Source of the DNA: Clostridium sp. DL-VIII
GTDB lineage: Bacteria > Bacillota > Clostridia > Clostridiales > Clostridiaceae
Reading direction: 5' to 3'
Length of the DNA: 64,000 nucleotides
NCBI RefSeq assembly: GCF_000230835.1
Contig: NZ_CM001240.1
Span: forward strand, 3,855,779 to 3,919,778
The position numbers and the translations under genes are program-made. How positions within the stretch are numbered: the stretch's first letter is position 1; each line of letters begins with the position of its first letter. Under the pieces are notes generated by a model, which did no database searches, was not told where the DNA came from, and saw only the letters and a list, made by a program, of their open reading frames with translations. Below are positions 18,412-28,452 of this stretch, piece after piece.

Positions 18412-20385
18412 CTGAAGATATAGTTCTTTTTCTCCAGATAACAGTGATAAAGTACTTGTTATCTCTTCCACTACATCTTTATAGCTTAAATATATTTTAA
18501 GTTTTATGCTATTATAATCTTCACTTATTTCTTTTATTTTTCCGTATAAATATTTTCCTTTATCTAACAAATTTTTTAATATAACATTGCTCTCTCTAGG
18601 TACATATCCAATTACATATCCATCAATAGTTATAATTTCAATTGAATTTTGATCTTCATAATCATCAGTTTTTCTTTTTAAATACAAAATATCATCTTCA
18701 AATATTCTATTGTATACTTCACTCATATCAAAATTGCTTGTTCCTGATACATTAAAAGTAATTAAATATACATCCTTCACATGTGGTTCTATATGCATCT
18801 CTTCATTAACAGTTACGTATTTCTTAATTTTATTATTCTGTTCAATTAATAGAGAATTAAGAGAGCGTCTAACATTCATCACCATTTCTGTGCTAATAGC
18901 ATCATTAATACTCTCCTTATCCAGTGAATCAAATTCTTCTTTAAATATTTGAAGATTTAGAGCAGCCTGAAGCCTTGTTTCTATTAAAGGTGATTTTAAT
19001 GCTTGAAGATTAATATCCTTATACTCGTTTTTAAATTCCTCATATTTAAAATATTTTATGATTATAAAGAAACAAATTTGTGCTATATCCTCATAAGTTA
19101 AATTATCTATTTTTAACTCATCCTGACCGCTTAATACCTTACTCATAGGCAATTTATCCAATCCTAAATTAACAGCACATTTTCTTATAGCTCTCCCACC
19201 TACACTAAAAGCATATTTATATAACAATGCATTTGTATAATCTCTTCTCAAGATTGTTTCAAATTCCTTTTTCTTTAGTTTATATTTAGTCTTTTCTGCA
19301 CAGCCAATTAAAACACTGCTCTCAATTTTTATATTCTCTATTTCATTAGCTATAACTTCGTGCCATATATCTTTTTTGCAAATTTTTTTACAAATATCAA
19401 TTATTTCTTTATATTCATTATTATATTTATATTGTGTGGAATTATTTTTACTTTTATATTCATCAATTATAACAGCCTCTATTGAATAAATTATTGAAAT
19501 AACTGCATATAAAGAATAAATTCCTCCATTGATCTTATCTATTATTTCTAATAACTTATTGCAAAGTTTTACTGAATCCTTTACCTCATCTATGCCATAA
19601 TCAGAAAGCAACGTGCTAAATGATTTAGAAAAAGCTTCGAGTCCTTCTTTATTAAATACAGTATTCTCCAAATATTCAATCATTTCAAGAGATAACATGC
19701 TATAAGCTGCTAATTCAGTAGTTCCAACATTATTTTCACATCCATTCTCTATCATCCATTTTCTTATTTCATAAGTAGCTGGTCTTAGATGCATTAGAAT
19801 AAATACTTTCCCATAGCCTTGAGATCTTTTTGCCATTTCAAAAATAGTATTATTACAATTTCCAATGTACTCATAAGCTTCAATCACGTAGAAAAGATAT
19901 TCATTATGAATAGAAAATACCTCTAATATTTCACTTATATTTTCAAAATTGCAAATAGCTGCAATAAGTATTCCTAATTTTACTTCTTCAGTGTCTGTAC
20001 CTTCAAAAAGCATTCTACTTATAATGCCTCTTAATTTCATATTTAAATCCACATTACCTTCCAGAGTCGATTTAAAACTTTTAACAAAATTATCATAATA
20101 ATTAATTATTGGATTTATACTAATATATTCTTTTACAGTTATTAAATTTTCCTCATTCTTCAACGCCTCTAGGTAAATTTCTACAAGCTTATTTGCCAGT
20201 CTGCTCTTTTCATAATCTTGAAGTGGACGTACTTTTTGGGTTATGATTTTAAATTCTTTTATTCCAGCCGTATCGAAGTCTTGATAGCTATACAGCACAC
20301 CTTTATTTCTATCATGGAACTCTTTTAAATCATGATAGATTGAATTTTCATTATAAGCAGTATTCTCTCTGTATTTCTTCACCAT
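18409..20385 (-). CDS. Helical protein with C-terminal HIRAN domain
   Basis: 658-aa protein. About 530 N-terminal residues are almost entirely helical, with leucine/isoleucine periodicity suggesting a solenoid or scaffold, and match no family I recognise. The C-terminus (about 545-645) is a HIRAN domain: VYLITFNVSGTSNFD, a DDILYLKRKTDDYEDQNSIEI strand-acid motif and GYVIGYVPRESNVILKNLL. HIRAN domains bind DNA ends or stalled forks in helicases such as HLTF, and stand-alone bacterial versions are uncharacterised. No nuclease or helicase motif is visible here. The stop codon lies in the repeat at 18324-18411. folC lies upstream on the same strand, 64 bp away. Confidence 0.8.
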   Translation of the reverse strand: MVKKYRENTAYNENSIYHDLKEFHDRNKGVLYSYQDFDTAGIKEFKIITQKVRPLQDYEKSRLANKLVEIYLEALKNEENLITVKEYISINPIINYYDNFVKSFKSTLEGNVDLNMKLRGIISRMLFEGTDTEEVKLGILIAAICNFENISEILEVFSIHNEYLFYVIEAYEYIGNCNNTIFEMAKRSQGYGKVFILMHLRPATYEIRKWMIENGCENNVGTTELAAYSMLSLEMIEYLENTVFNKEGLEAFSKSFSTLLSDYGIDEVKDSVKLCNKLLEIIDKINGGIYSLYAVISIIYSIEAVIIDEYKSKNNSTQYKYNNEYKEIIDICKKICKKDIWHEVIANEIENIKIESSVLIGCAEKTKYKLKKKEFETILRRDYTNALLYKYAFSVGGRAIRKCAVNLGLDKLPMSKVLSGQDELKIDNLTYEDIAQICFFIIIKYFKYEEFKNEYKDINLQALKSPLIETRLQAALNLQIFKEEFDSLDKESINDAISTEMVMNVRRSLNSLLIEQNNKIKKYVTVNEEMHIEPHVKDVYLITFNVSGTSNFDMSEVYNRIFEDDILYLKRKTDDYEDQNSIEIITIDGYVIGYVPRESNVILKNLLDKGKYLYGKIKEISEDYNSIKLKIYLSYKDVVEEITSTLSLLSGEKELYLQ

Positions 20386-20449
20386 ATAACTTCATTACTC
20401 CTTTTAAGCTAAATTCCAAACCTATGATTTGGTTATAATTAATTTTCTG

Positions 20450-21751
20450 CTATCTTGAATTTATAATTTTTCTCATATCTCCTATCATATACAATGAGCC
20501 ACTTACTAATATTAAATCATCTTCTTCTGCTTCCTTCAATGCTGATTCAAAGGCCTCTTCATAATTTTCCAATGCTACAGTATTTGAATTATACTCTAAA
20601 ATCTCTTTCTTTAGATCTTCACAAAGCTCTGCTCTATCACTATGAGGAGTTAATGCATATACCTTTTCGGCTATTGGCGTAATTTCTTTCACCATTTCTT
20701 TAACCTGCTTATCTGCCAAAATGCCAAGTAATAAATATAATTTTTTATATTTAAAATATTTTTCAACATTCTTTCTAAGTGCTCTGATTCCATCTATATT
20801 ATGAGCTCCATCAATTACCACAGTAGGCTTTTTTCTTAATACTTCAAGTCTTCCTATCCATTTAACATCTTCTAATGATTTTTCTATCAGTTCCCTATTA
20901 ATTATAATATTTTCTTTTTCAAATAATGTCTCAATAGTATTTAGTGCTACAGATAAATTTAATATTTGATGCTCGCCAAGTAACGGCAATTTTATATTAT
21001 AAGTATTTTTAATGCTTTTAACTTCTACATTTTGATATAACTTATCATTATTAATATCAATCAATCTACAATCTTCTTTTTTTAACAAATAAACCTTTGA
21101 ATTTTTCTCTTTTGCTGCTTTTAACACAACTTCTTCCGCATCTTTTTCCTGAGGGTATAATACAACTGGTACCTTTTCCTTAATTATTCCAGCTTTTTCG
21201 CCTGCTATATCTTTTAAACTATCACCTAAGATATTTATATGATCTAAACTTATAGAAGCTATTACTGAGACTTTTGGTGTTATTACGTTAGTTGAATCTA
21301 ATCTTCCACCTAAACCAACTTCAATTACAGCATAATCTACCTTTTCATTATAAAAATGTAGAAACATAAGTGCAGTTATGATTTCAAATTCAGTTGGATG
21401 TTCAAAACCCTCTTCAATTACTTTTTTAATAACAATTTTTACTTGCTCCAGTAAGCTTACTAATTTATCTTTTTCAATATTTTCACCATTTATTTGAATT
21501 CTCTCTTCAAACTCTTCTAGGTAAGGAGATGTATACATCCCAACTTTATAACCATATCCTCTCAAAATCTTAGTAATCATAGCAGTAGTTGATCCTTTAC
21601 CATTAGTTCCTGCTATATGTATCATTTTAAGTTTCTCATGTGGATTTCCAAGTAGTTCTAAAATCCTAAAAGTCCTTTCAAGTCCATAATTAGAACCAAA
21701 CTTTCCAACACTTGATATATAATTCATTGCTTCATCATAGGTCATGCTCAT
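20450..21751 (-). CDS. folC: Folylpolyglutamate synthase / dihydrofolate synthase
   Basis: ATP-dependent ligase adding glutamate to folates. 433 aa, usual length. The P-loop is AGTNGKGSTTAMI at about 46-58, with YTSPYLEEFEERIQINGE, the VIEVGLGGRLDSTNV block and a C-terminal Mur-ligase domain with VIDGAHNIDG. Start ATG at 21751 with GAGGT upstream; a second ATG two codons in is also possible. It probably heads a transcript that continues into the HIRAN gene, since only 64 bp and no clear terminator separate them. Confidence 0.95.
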   Translation of the reverse strand: MSMTYDEAMNYISSVGKFGSNYGLERTFRILELLGNPHEKLKMIHIAGTNGKGSTTAMITKILRGYGYKVGMYTSPYLEEFEERIQINGENIEKDKLVSLLEQVKIVIKKVIEEGFEHPTEFEIITALMFLHFYNEKVDYAVIEVGLGGRLDSTNVITPKVSVIASISLDHINILGDSLKDIAGEKAGIIKEKVPVVLYPQEKDAEEVVLKAAKEKNSKVYLLKKEDCRLIDINNDKLYQNVEVKSIKNTYNIKLPLLGEHQILNLSVALNTIETLFEKENIIINRELIEKSLEDVKWIGRLEVLRKKPTVVIDGAHNIDGIRALRKNVEKYFKYKKLYLLLGILADKQVKEMVKEITPIAEKVYALTPHSDRAELCEDLKKEILEYNSNTVALENYEEAFESALKEAEEDDLILVSGSLYMIGDMRKIINSR

Positions 21752-21866
21752 TTATATTTACCTCTTTATTAATATGTTTTTCTTATATCTCATTAAGCTT
21801 ATTCACATTCCATTATACTTCAATTTTAAATAAATTCCTAATATAAAAATGTGTAATCTCATATAC

Positions 21867-21892
21867 ACAAAAAGCTGCCAAAAAGCAGCTCC
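21867..21892 (-). terminator. Intrinsic terminator of the 399-aa aminotransferase gene
   Basis: On the minus strand, GAGCTGC and GCAGCTTTTTG pair around TTTTTG and run into a T tract, just after the stop codon at 21899. Confidence 0.88.
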
Positions 21893-21898
21893 TTAAGT

Positions 21899-23098
21899 CT
21901 AAAGTTTTTTATCTATATTATAATCTTCTGCCAATTTTTTAAATATAGGCAATGCATTTTCTATCTGTTCAGTTTGGACACAATATGAAATTCTAACGTG
22001 CCCTGGACATCCAAAGTCATCTCCTGGTACTAATAGTAGATCATATTCTTTAGCCTTCTCACAAAAAGCCTTAGCATCAGGTTCTAGTGATTGAGGAAAC
22101 AAATAGAATGCTCCACCTGGTTCTACACACTTGTATCCCATTTCTATTAATCCATTATATAATATTTCTTTATTCTTCTCATATACTGATATATCTGAAG
22201 TTATGCCTGCACATCTGCCTACTACCTTTTGAAATAAACTTGGTGCATTTACATATCCTAAAACTCTTCCTGCACCACATACAGCTGCATAAGTATCATT
22301 AAAATTCTCAATTTCATTAGGCACTAATACATATCCTATTCTTTCACCAGGTAATGATAAAGATTTACTATATGAATAACATACAAACGTATTTTCATAG
22401 TATTTTGTTAAGTATGGTACCTCAACGCCTTTATACGCAATTTCTCTATATGGTTCATCTGATATTAAGTAAATAGTATGCCCATATTCTGATGATTTTT
22501 CTTTTAATATTTTAGTTAACTTTAAAATTGTTTCCTCTGAATAAACTACCCCTGATGGATTATTAGGAGAGTTTACAATAACTGCCTTAGTATTTTTATT
22601 GATTTTCTTTTCAAATTCCTCAAAATTAATTTGAAAGTTTTCAATATTAGCACTTATTACTACAAGCTTAGCACCTGTTGCTTCTACAAAACATCTATAT
22701 TCTGGAAAAAAAGGTGCAAAGGTAATAAATTCATCATCCTTGCAAGATAAAGCTTTAAAACAGATACTGATTGATGCTGCCGCCCCAACTGTCATGTATA
22801 AATTATTCTTTGTAAAATTAGTACCAAATCTTTTATTTATTGAATCTGCAATACTTTCCCTTACCTTATCATCACCCTGTGCACTGGTATATCCATGTAC
22901 CAATGTTGAGTCTTCATTTTCTAAAATATCAAGAATCGCTTCCTTAACTGCTGCCGGAGCTGGAACGTTAGGATTCCCAATACTAAAATCATAAATTTTA
23001 TCACGTCCAACAATTTCAGCTCTTCTTTTACCAAACTCAAAGATCTCGCGAATAGTTGATCTTTTACTTCCTATTGCAATCATTTCTTTAGATAACAT
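21899..23098 (-). CDS. Class I/II PLP aminotransferase (aspartate aminotransferase-like)
   Basis: 399-aa fold-type I transaminase. It has FSIGNPNVPAP, the HGYTSAQGD segment, VGAAASISICFKAL (phosphate loop), VNSPNNPSGVVY, LISDEPYREIAY and the PLP-lysine motif YSYSKSLSLPGERIGY. The substrate arginine lies in HVRISYC. Clostridial genomes commonly annotate this as pyridoxal phosphate-dependent aminotransferase. Aspartate or aromatic substrates are likely but not decidable. It is monocistronic, flanked by terminators on both sides. It is one of four aminotransferases in this window. Confidence 0.92.
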   Translation of the reverse strand: MLSKEMIAIGSKRSTIREIFEFGKRRAEIVGRDKIYDFSIGNPNVPAPAAVKEAILDILENEDSTLVHGYTSAQGDDKVRESIADSINKRFGTNFTKNNLYMTVGAAASISICFKALSCKDDEFITFAPFFPEYRCFVEATGAKLVVISANIENFQINFEEFEKKINKNTKAVIVNSPNNPSGVVYSEETILKLTKILKEKSSEYGHTIYLISDEPYREIAYKGVEVPYLTKYYENTFVCYSYSKSLSLPGERIGYVLVPNEIENFNDTYAAVCGAGRVLGYVNAPSLFQKVVGRCAGITSDISVYEKNKEILYNGLIEMGYKCVEPGGAFYLFPQSLEPDAKAFCEKAKEYDLLLVPGDDFGCPGHVRISYCVQTEQIENALPIFKKLAEDYNIDKKL

Positions 23099-23200
23099 TT
23101 ATAGTCCCCCTTTATTTCAGTTAGCAAGTAACTGTTTACGTCAAAAACTTCTTTATTATTACTTATCTTGAAAGTTTTAATATTATTTTATGCTTTTTTG

Positions 23201-23238
23201 CAAAAAAAATCAATTTTACAATCTTGTAAAACTGATTT
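23201..23238 (-). terminator. Intrinsic terminator of terC
   Basis: On the minus strand, AATCAGTTTTACAA pairs with TGTAAAATTGATT around GAT and is followed by eight T residues. Confidence 0.9.
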
Positions 23239-23245
23239 AAAAATA

Positions 23246-24094
23246 CTATGGATACATTCTTTTTCTTTTATTTGTACTTCTACCACTGAATATCAATGAC
23301 AACAAAATGCTGCTTAAGAGTATGCTTAATATAACCAATATAGAATTTGTGACTGAAATTTCTATTTCAAAAATCAATATAAGAAGCTTCACACCTGTAA
23401 ATATTAATATTGCTCCTACTCCATACTTCATAAACCTAAACATATTATTCATTTTAGCTAAAACATAATACATACTTCTAAGTCCAAGTATTGCAAAAAT
23501 ATTAGACGTATAGACTATAAAGGTATCTGTAGTTATTGAAAAAATAGCTGGTATTGAATCAATAGCAAAAATAACATCAGAACCTTCTATTATCAAAAGT
23601 GCCGCAAGCAGTGGTGTTGCATAATATGATTTATTGATCTTTGTAAAAAATGAATGCCCATATGTCACATCTGTTACTGGCATTATTTTCTTTAATAATT
23701 TAACTAAAAAATTATCTTTAAATTTTATTTCAGTTTCTTTATTACTAAATACCGTGAACCCGCTATATAATAATATTATTCCGAAAATAGGAAGTATAAA
23801 ATGAAATCTGCTTACCATAGCTACTCCAAGTAAAATAAATATGAGTCTGAGTATCATTGCACCCATTACGCCATATAATAGGACTCTTTCCTGGTATTCT
23901 TCTCTTATGCCAAGCTTAGAAAAAACTATTATAAATAGAAATAAATTATCTAAGCTTAGAGACATTTCTACTATATATCCACCAAAAAATTCTGTAGCAC
24001 TTCTTTCACCTTTTAAATAGTATATAAATATATTAAATACTATAGCCAGGCTTATCCAAAATATTAAATTAATTAGATTCTTCTTTGCTTTCAT
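23246..24094 (-). CDS. TerC/Alx-family integral membrane protein
   Basis: 282-aa polytopic membrane protein with seven to nine hydrophobic helices. The TerC signatures are EMSLSLDNLFLFIIVF, with the conserved aspartate in the second helix, and IIEGSDVIFAIDSIPAIFSIT in a later helix. Family members are implicated in manganese or other metal efflux and in protein secretion. The acidic membrane residues typical of metal transport are intact. I looked for a yybP-ykoY manganese riboswitch upstream and saw none. ATG start, RBS GGAGATG. Confidence 0.92.
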   Translation of the reverse strand: MKAKKNLINLIFWISLAIVFNIFIYYLKGERSATEFFGGYIVEMSLSLDNLFLFIIVFSKLGIREEYQERVLLYGVMGAMILRLIFILLGVAMVSRFHFILPIFGIILLYSGFTVFSNKETEIKFKDNFLVKLLKKIMPVTDVTYGHSFFTKINKSYYATPLLAALLIIEGSDVIFAIDSIPAIFSITTDTFIVYTSNIFAILGLRSMYYVLAKMNNMFRFMKYGVGAILIFTGVKLLILIFEIEISVTNSILVILSILLSSILLSLIFSGRSTNKRKRMYP

Positions 24095-24304
24095 TTATTC
24101 TCTCATCTCCACAGCATTTATAAACTTATAATTATTTCTATAGAAAGACTACTAATTCAACAAAACAAAATTTACATATTGTAGTTTTCCCTTTTATAAT
24201 TATGTTTCATGTTTTAATATATTAGATATGCCGCTGCCATATTACAATAATATTGAAACTATTATTCACAGTTAATAAATTGAAACAAGGAAATAATTTC
24301 CTAA

Positions 24305-24964
24305 CTAAAGTTTTCCTTCCCATTCTGCATAGAATTCTTTTAAATATTCTTCCATAAATTTATGTCTTTTTTCTGCATATCTTTTTCCTGGCTTTGTATT
24401 CATTCTATCCTTTAGCAGCAGTAATTTCTCATAAAAGTGGTTAACTGATGTTCCAGTACTATTTTTATATTGTTCAAAGGTCTTATGCTCTTCGTATTTA
24501 ATATTAGGATTATAAATTTCTCTTCCTGCGTGTCCACCATATGCGAAGGTTCTTGCAATTCCTATTGCCCCAAGTGCATCTAACCTGTCAGCATCTTGAA
24601 CGATTTTTCCCTCTAAGGTATTCATCTTCGAAGTATCTCCAGAACCTTTAAAGGATATATTTTCAACTATATAAGCTACCTGCTCTATAGTTTTATCATC
24701 AACTCCAAGTGAACTTAGAAAATTCCTAGATATATCAGCTCCAATAGTAGTATCTCCGTCATTAAATTTCCAGTCTGCTATATCATGAAGCAAGGCTCCT
24801 AATTTTACTATAAATAAATCAACTTCTTCTTTTTCTTCCATACTTAAACTTACTGATATCTTATAAACTCTATAAACATGCCAAAAATCGTGTCCAGATC
24901 CCTCTCCTTCTAACTTATTTCTCACAAACTCTATAGTTTTTTCTATTATTTTCTCTTTATCCAT
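24305..24964 (-). CDS. HD-domain phosphohydrolase (YedJ type)
   Basis: 219-aa soluble HD hydrolase. The metal ligands are visible as HDFWHVYRV (first histidine), LLHDIADWK (the HD dyad) and IVQDADRLDALGAIGIART (late aspartate), all diagnostic of the YedJ/RSc group. The substrate is unknown; related proteins hydrolyse phosphate esters or nucleotides. ATG start with GAGGAG upstream. It is apparently monocistronic, followed upstream by a non-coding stretch of over 600 bp before the valS stop. Confidence 0.9.
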   Translation of the reverse strand: MDKEKIIEKTIEFVRNKLEGEGSGHDFWHVYRVYKISVSLSMEEKEEVDLFIVKLGALLHDIADWKFNDGDTTIGADISRNFLSSLGVDDKTIEQVAYIVENISFKGSGDTSKMNTLEGKIVQDADRLDALGAIGIARTFAYGGHAGREIYNPNIKYEEHKTFEQYKNSTGTSVNHFYEKLLLLKDRMNTKPGKRYAEKRHKFMEEYLKEFYAEWEGKL

Positions 24965-25206
24965 TTAAAATATCTCCTCATTTAAAATTACTGTATTATT
25001 TTGTATACCCTATATTTTTACTTATAGATACCCAAATCAAAAAGTAAATTTATACATTTGTGCAAGTCTTTTAATTTATAGTTCTTACGTCAATCTATAT
25101 GTTAAAGTCTTAAATTGTTTATCTATATAGATAAACAAATTATAAACTTGACTTATATATAGGATAATTATCCACTTAAATTAAACTTTTGTGTGTATCT
25201 ATACTA
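24965..25206. other. AT-rich intergenic region
   Basis: No coding sequence or clear signal beyond a probable promoter for the HD gene on the minus strand. Together with the next element it makes a 616-bp gene-free gap. Confidence 0.5.
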
Positions 25207-25468
25207 GAAATCATATACATTTTTGTGAAGCAGGCATTTGAAATTGAGCTGCTGAAAATTCTTAAGTAGTGAACCAAAATCTATGATTTTGTGTGAATCA
25301 CTTACTCAGCGAACGAAAGTGAGTCGAGTTTCCTCTAGAGCTTGTTCCATTTACTGCTTGTAACGAACTTGTTTCGGGAGCATGCAGAAATGGGTGCATG
25401 GCTCACATTTATAACTTTCCAGCGAAAATTTCACAAGTCCTGTGGAATAAAAATGTATGTGATTTCGG
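25207..25468. repeat. Roughly 260-bp non-coding palindromic element
   Basis: The outer arms GAAATCATATACATTTTTGT and its near-complement (ending ATGTATGTGATTTCG at about 25467) pair with few mismatches over about 20 bp. The interior carries further short pairs and one unit of the valS-associated repeat family (25262-25335). A 75-codon frame inside is likely fortuitous. It lies just downstream of the valS terminator, so RNA from it would form one very long hairpin. Confidence 0.6.
25262..25335 (-). repeat. Palindromic unit, copy U1 of the valS-associated family
   Basis: Read on the minus strand it begins GGAAACTCGACTCAC, continues CGTTCGCTGAG and ends in an apical hairpin CAAAATC-ATA-GATTTTG. 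It shares this order with the units at 28309-28452 and 28700-28785. Confidence 0.7.
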
Positions 25469-25515
25469 CAAGCTACCACATAAGTCTAAGTTCAAAGTTG
25501 TATATCTATAAATAT

Positions 25516-25548
25516 AGGATGAGCTTTATTCCTAAAACTCATCCTAAT
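25516..25548 (-). terminator. Probable terminator of valS
   Basis: AGGATGAG and CTCATCCT pair around a 14-base loop about 35 bp after the valS stop. The T tract on the minus strand is weak, so it may act partly as an RNA 3'-end stabiliser. Confidence 0.55.
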
Positions 25549-25580
25549 ATTTTGCTATTTAATTTATAAGGTAAAAAATA

Positions 25581-28226
25581 TTAATTTAAAGCTTCAATTC
25601 TAACTTTAACAGCTTCAAGCATTTCAACGTATTTTACTCTCTTCTCTTTTTCAGCATCTATAACTGCTGCTGGTGCTTTAGCTACAAAACCTTGATTTCC
25701 TAATTTCTTATCTATTCTTTCAATTTCGCCTTCTAGCTTTTTAACTTCCTTATTTAATCTTTCTAGTTCTTTATCTTTATCAACTAAGTCAAGTAAAGGC
25801 ATAAATAATTCTCCACCTTTAACAACTAAAGACACAGCATTAGCTGGAACATTAGCTTTATCATCAATAAATTCTACTTCTGAAGCTGAAGCTAACTTCT
25901 CAATATAAGCTACACCTGCATTAAATGCTTTTTTAGCATCTTCTGCAATATAACATATTACTTTAGCTTTTCTTGATGGGGGTACATTCATTTCAGCTCT
26001 TACATTTCTTAAGCCTTTTATAGCTTCAATTACAAATGCCATATCAGCCTCAGCTTCTTTATTTACTAAAGCTTCATCAAATACAGGCCAAGCTGAAGTT
26101 GTTATAGTTTCTTCATCACTTAAATGAGTGAAGATTTCTTCTGTAATAAATGGCATAGCTGGATGTAATAATTTTAAGCCTGTAATTAATACAGTGTTTA
26201 ATACATTGTAAGCTATTCCCTTAGCTTTTTCATCATCACCATAGAACACTGGTTTAACAAGTTCTATATACCAGTCACAGAATTCAGTCCACATAAAATC
26301 ATAAACTTTTTGCATTGCAATTCCAAGCTCGAATTTCTCCATGTTTTCTGTAGCTTCTTTAACTAAAGTGTTCATCTCAGATAATATCCACTTGTCTGCT
26401 AAAGAATATTCTTTGCAGTCTTTATATTTGTTCATTATATCTTTATCAAGGTTCATCATTACAAATCTTGATGCATTCCAAATCTTATTAGCAAAGTTTC
26501 TTGAAGATTCAACTCTTTCTGGGTAATATCTCATATCATTTCCTGGAGCATTACCTGTAGCTATCATAAATCTTAAAGCATCTGCACCATAAGTTTCAAT
26601 AACTTCTAATGGATCAACACCATTTCCTAAAGATTTACTCATCTTTCTTCCTTCTGAATCTCTTATTAAACCATGAATAAGCACTGTATTAAATGGAGTT
26701 TCACCCATGCAGTGAAGTCCTGAGAATATCATTCTTGCAACCCAGAAGAATATGATATCATGCCCAGTAACCAATGTGCTTGTTGGATAGAAGTAATCTA
26801 AATCTTCTGTTTTGTTTGGCCAGCCAAGAGTTGAGAATGGCCAAAGTGCTGAAGAAAACCAAGTATCAAGTACATCATTATCCTGCTCAATGTTAGTACT
26901 TCCACATTTAGTACATTTATGTGGCGCTTCCTCAAGTACCATCATTTCACCGCAGTCTTGACAGTAGTAAACTGGTATTCTATGTCCCCACCATAACTGT
27001 CTTGAAATACACCAGTCTTGAATGTTTTCCATCCAGTTAAAATATATCTTATCAAATCTTTCAGGAACAAACTTTGTTTTTCCACTCTTTACTACTTCTA
27101 TAGCTGGCTTTGCAAGATCTTCCATCTTAACATACCATTGTTTAGATATTATAGGCTCTACAGTAGTTCCACATCTATCATGAGTACCAACATTATGAGT
27201 ATGATCTTTAATTTTAACTAAAAGTCCAGCCTCTTCTAAATCTTTAACTATGGCTTTTCTAGCTTCATATCTATCTAAGCCCTTATATTTTCCACCCTTT
27301 TCATTGATAATTCCCTTATCATCCATAACTCTTATGATCTCTAAGTTGTGTCTCTTTCCTACTTCAAAATCATTAGGGTCATGAGCTGGAGTCATCTTAA
27401 CTGCACCAGTTCCAAATTCTAAATCTACATAATCATCAGAAACTATAGGAATTTCTCTGTTAACAAGTGGAAGTATTACAGTTTTTCCAATAAGGTGTTT
27501 ATATCTTTCATCATTTGGATTTACAGCTACACCACTGTCTCCAAGCAAGGTTTCAGGTCTTGTTGTTGCAATTTCAAGGAAACCTGATCCATCAGCTAAC
27601 GGATAATTTATATGCCAGAAATGGCCTGCCTGCTCTTCATATTCAATTTCAGCATCAGATAATGCTGTTTGACAATGTGTACACCAGTTAGTTATTCTAT
27701 TTCCTTGATAAATTAAACCTTCATTATAAAGCTTAACAAATACATGTTTTACAGCAGCACTAAGATTTTCATCCATAGTAAAAGCTTCTCTTGTAAAATC
27801 AGCTGATACTCCAAGTTTTTTAACTTGGTTTCTTATTGTAGCTCTGTATTTGTCACTCCATTCCCATACTTTTTCTAGAAACGCTTCTCTTCCCATTTCC
27901 TTCTTATCAAAACCTTCCTCAGCTAGCTTGTTTGCAACTTTAACTTCTGTTGCAATAGAAGCATGATCTTCACCAGGAAGCCATAAAGCAGCGTAACCTT
28001 GCATTCTTTTAAATCTAATAAGCATATCTTGAAGAGTATCATCAAAAGCATGCCCTAAGTGAAGCTGACCTGTTATATTTGGGGGCGGCATTATTATAGT
28101 ATATGGCTTTTTATTTTTATCAATACTTGGCGTAAAATAACCTTTCTCCTCCCAATTCTTATAAATCCTATCTTCAAATTCTTTTGGATCATACGTAGTT
28201 GATATATTTTTTATTTCTTCTGACAT
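25581..28226 (-). CDS. valS: Valyl-tRNA synthetase
   Basis: Class I synthetase charging tRNA-Val. Full length at 881 aa. The HIGH-type signature is LHLGHAF at about residue 56, and the KMSKS loop is [11 protein letters not shown] at about 528. The editing (CP1) domain has [13 protein letters not shown] zinc-binding CQDCGEM...CTKCG knuckle lies at about 423-443, and the usual C-terminal coiled coil (about 815-880) is present. ATG with GGAGG upstream. It is transcribed from a consensus promoter at 28847-28875 through a T-box leader and two palindromic repeat units. Confidence 0.98.
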   Translation of the reverse strand: MSEEIKNISTTYDPKEFEDRIYKNWEEKGYFTPSIDKNKKPYTIIMPPPNITGQLHLGHAFDDTLQDMLIRFKRMQGYAALWLPGEDHASIATEVKVANKLAEEGFDKKEMGREAFLEKVWEWSDKYRATIRNQVKKLGVSADFTREAFTMDENLSAAVKHVFVKLYNEGLIYQGNRITNWCTHCQTALSDAEIEYEEQAGHFWHINYPLADGSGFLEIATTRPETLLGDSGVAVNPNDERYKHLIGKTVILPLVNREIPIVSDDYVDLEFGTGAVKMTPAHDPNDFEVGKRHNLEIIRVMDDKGIINEKGGKYKGLDRYEARKAIVKDLEEAGLLVKIKDHTHNVGTHDRCGTTVEPIISKQWYVKMEDLAKPAIEVVKSGKTKFVPERFDKIYFNWMENIQDWCISRQLWWGHRIPVYYCQDCGEMMVLEEAPHKCTKCGSTNIEQDNDVLDTWFSSALWPFSTLGWPNKTEDLDYFYPTSTLVTGHDIIFFWVARMIFSGLHCMGETPFNTVLIHGLIRDSEGRKMSKSLGNGVDPLEVIETYGADALRFMIATGNAPGNDMRYYPERVESSRNFANKIWNASRFVMMNLDKDIMNKYKDCKEYSLADKWILSEMNTLVKEATENMEKFELGIAMQKVYDFMWTEFCDWYIELVKPVFYGDDEKAKGIAYNVLNTVLITGLKLLHPAMPFITEEIFTHLSDEETITTSAWPVFDEALVNKEAEADMAFVIEAIKGLRNVRAEMNVPPSRKAKVICYIAEDAKKAFNAGVAYIEKLASASEVEFIDDKANVPANAVSLVVKGGELFMPLLDLVDKDKELERLNKEVKKLEGEIERIDKKLGNQGFVAKAPAAVIDAEKEKRVKYVEMLEAVKVRIEALN

Positions 28227-28308
28227 TTCTATTCCTCCAGACTGTTAATTTACTAAAATATATAATTCACAATGAATAACTATCTTTTGAGCTAAGGTAT
28301 ATAAATAA

Positions 28309-28380
28309 AGGAAACCCGACTCACATACGTTCGCTGGGGGCTTTCGAATAACCAAATCAAAGATTTGGATTTTCAATGCC
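28309..28380 (+). repeat. Palindromic unit U2 in the valS 5' leader
   Basis: 72-bp unit beginning AGGAAACCCGACTCAC and ending CAATGCC, with the apical hairpin CCAAATC-AAA-GATTTGG. It is a direct tandem copy of the next unit with about ten differences, located between the T-box terminator and the valS start codon. Confidence 0.85.
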
Positions 28381-28452
28381 AGGAAACCCGACTCACATAT
28401 GTTCGCTTCGGACTTTCGAATAACCAAATCAAAGATTCAGAGTCTCAATGCC
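28381..28452 (+). repeat. Palindromic unit U3 in the valS 5' leader
   Basis: Second tandem 72-bp unit. It has the same left end (AGGAAACCCGACTCACATA) and the same CAATGCC right end, which abuts the T tract of the T-box terminator. Its apical arm is slightly decayed (AAATCAAAGATTCAG). Confidence 0.85.

Noticed and set aside
24095..24304. yybP-ykoY manganese riboswitch upstream of terC
   Set aside because: The expected conserved loops are not present.
25342..25569. 75-codon plus-strand ORF downstream of valS
   Set aside because: It lies largely inside the palindromic element, lacks a ribosome-binding site and ends in the valS terminator region.
28245..28427. 60-codon ORF between valS and the T-box
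   Set aside because: It is a translation of the two tandem 72-bp palindromic units; it has no ribosome-binding site and its repeats mirror the DNA repeat.
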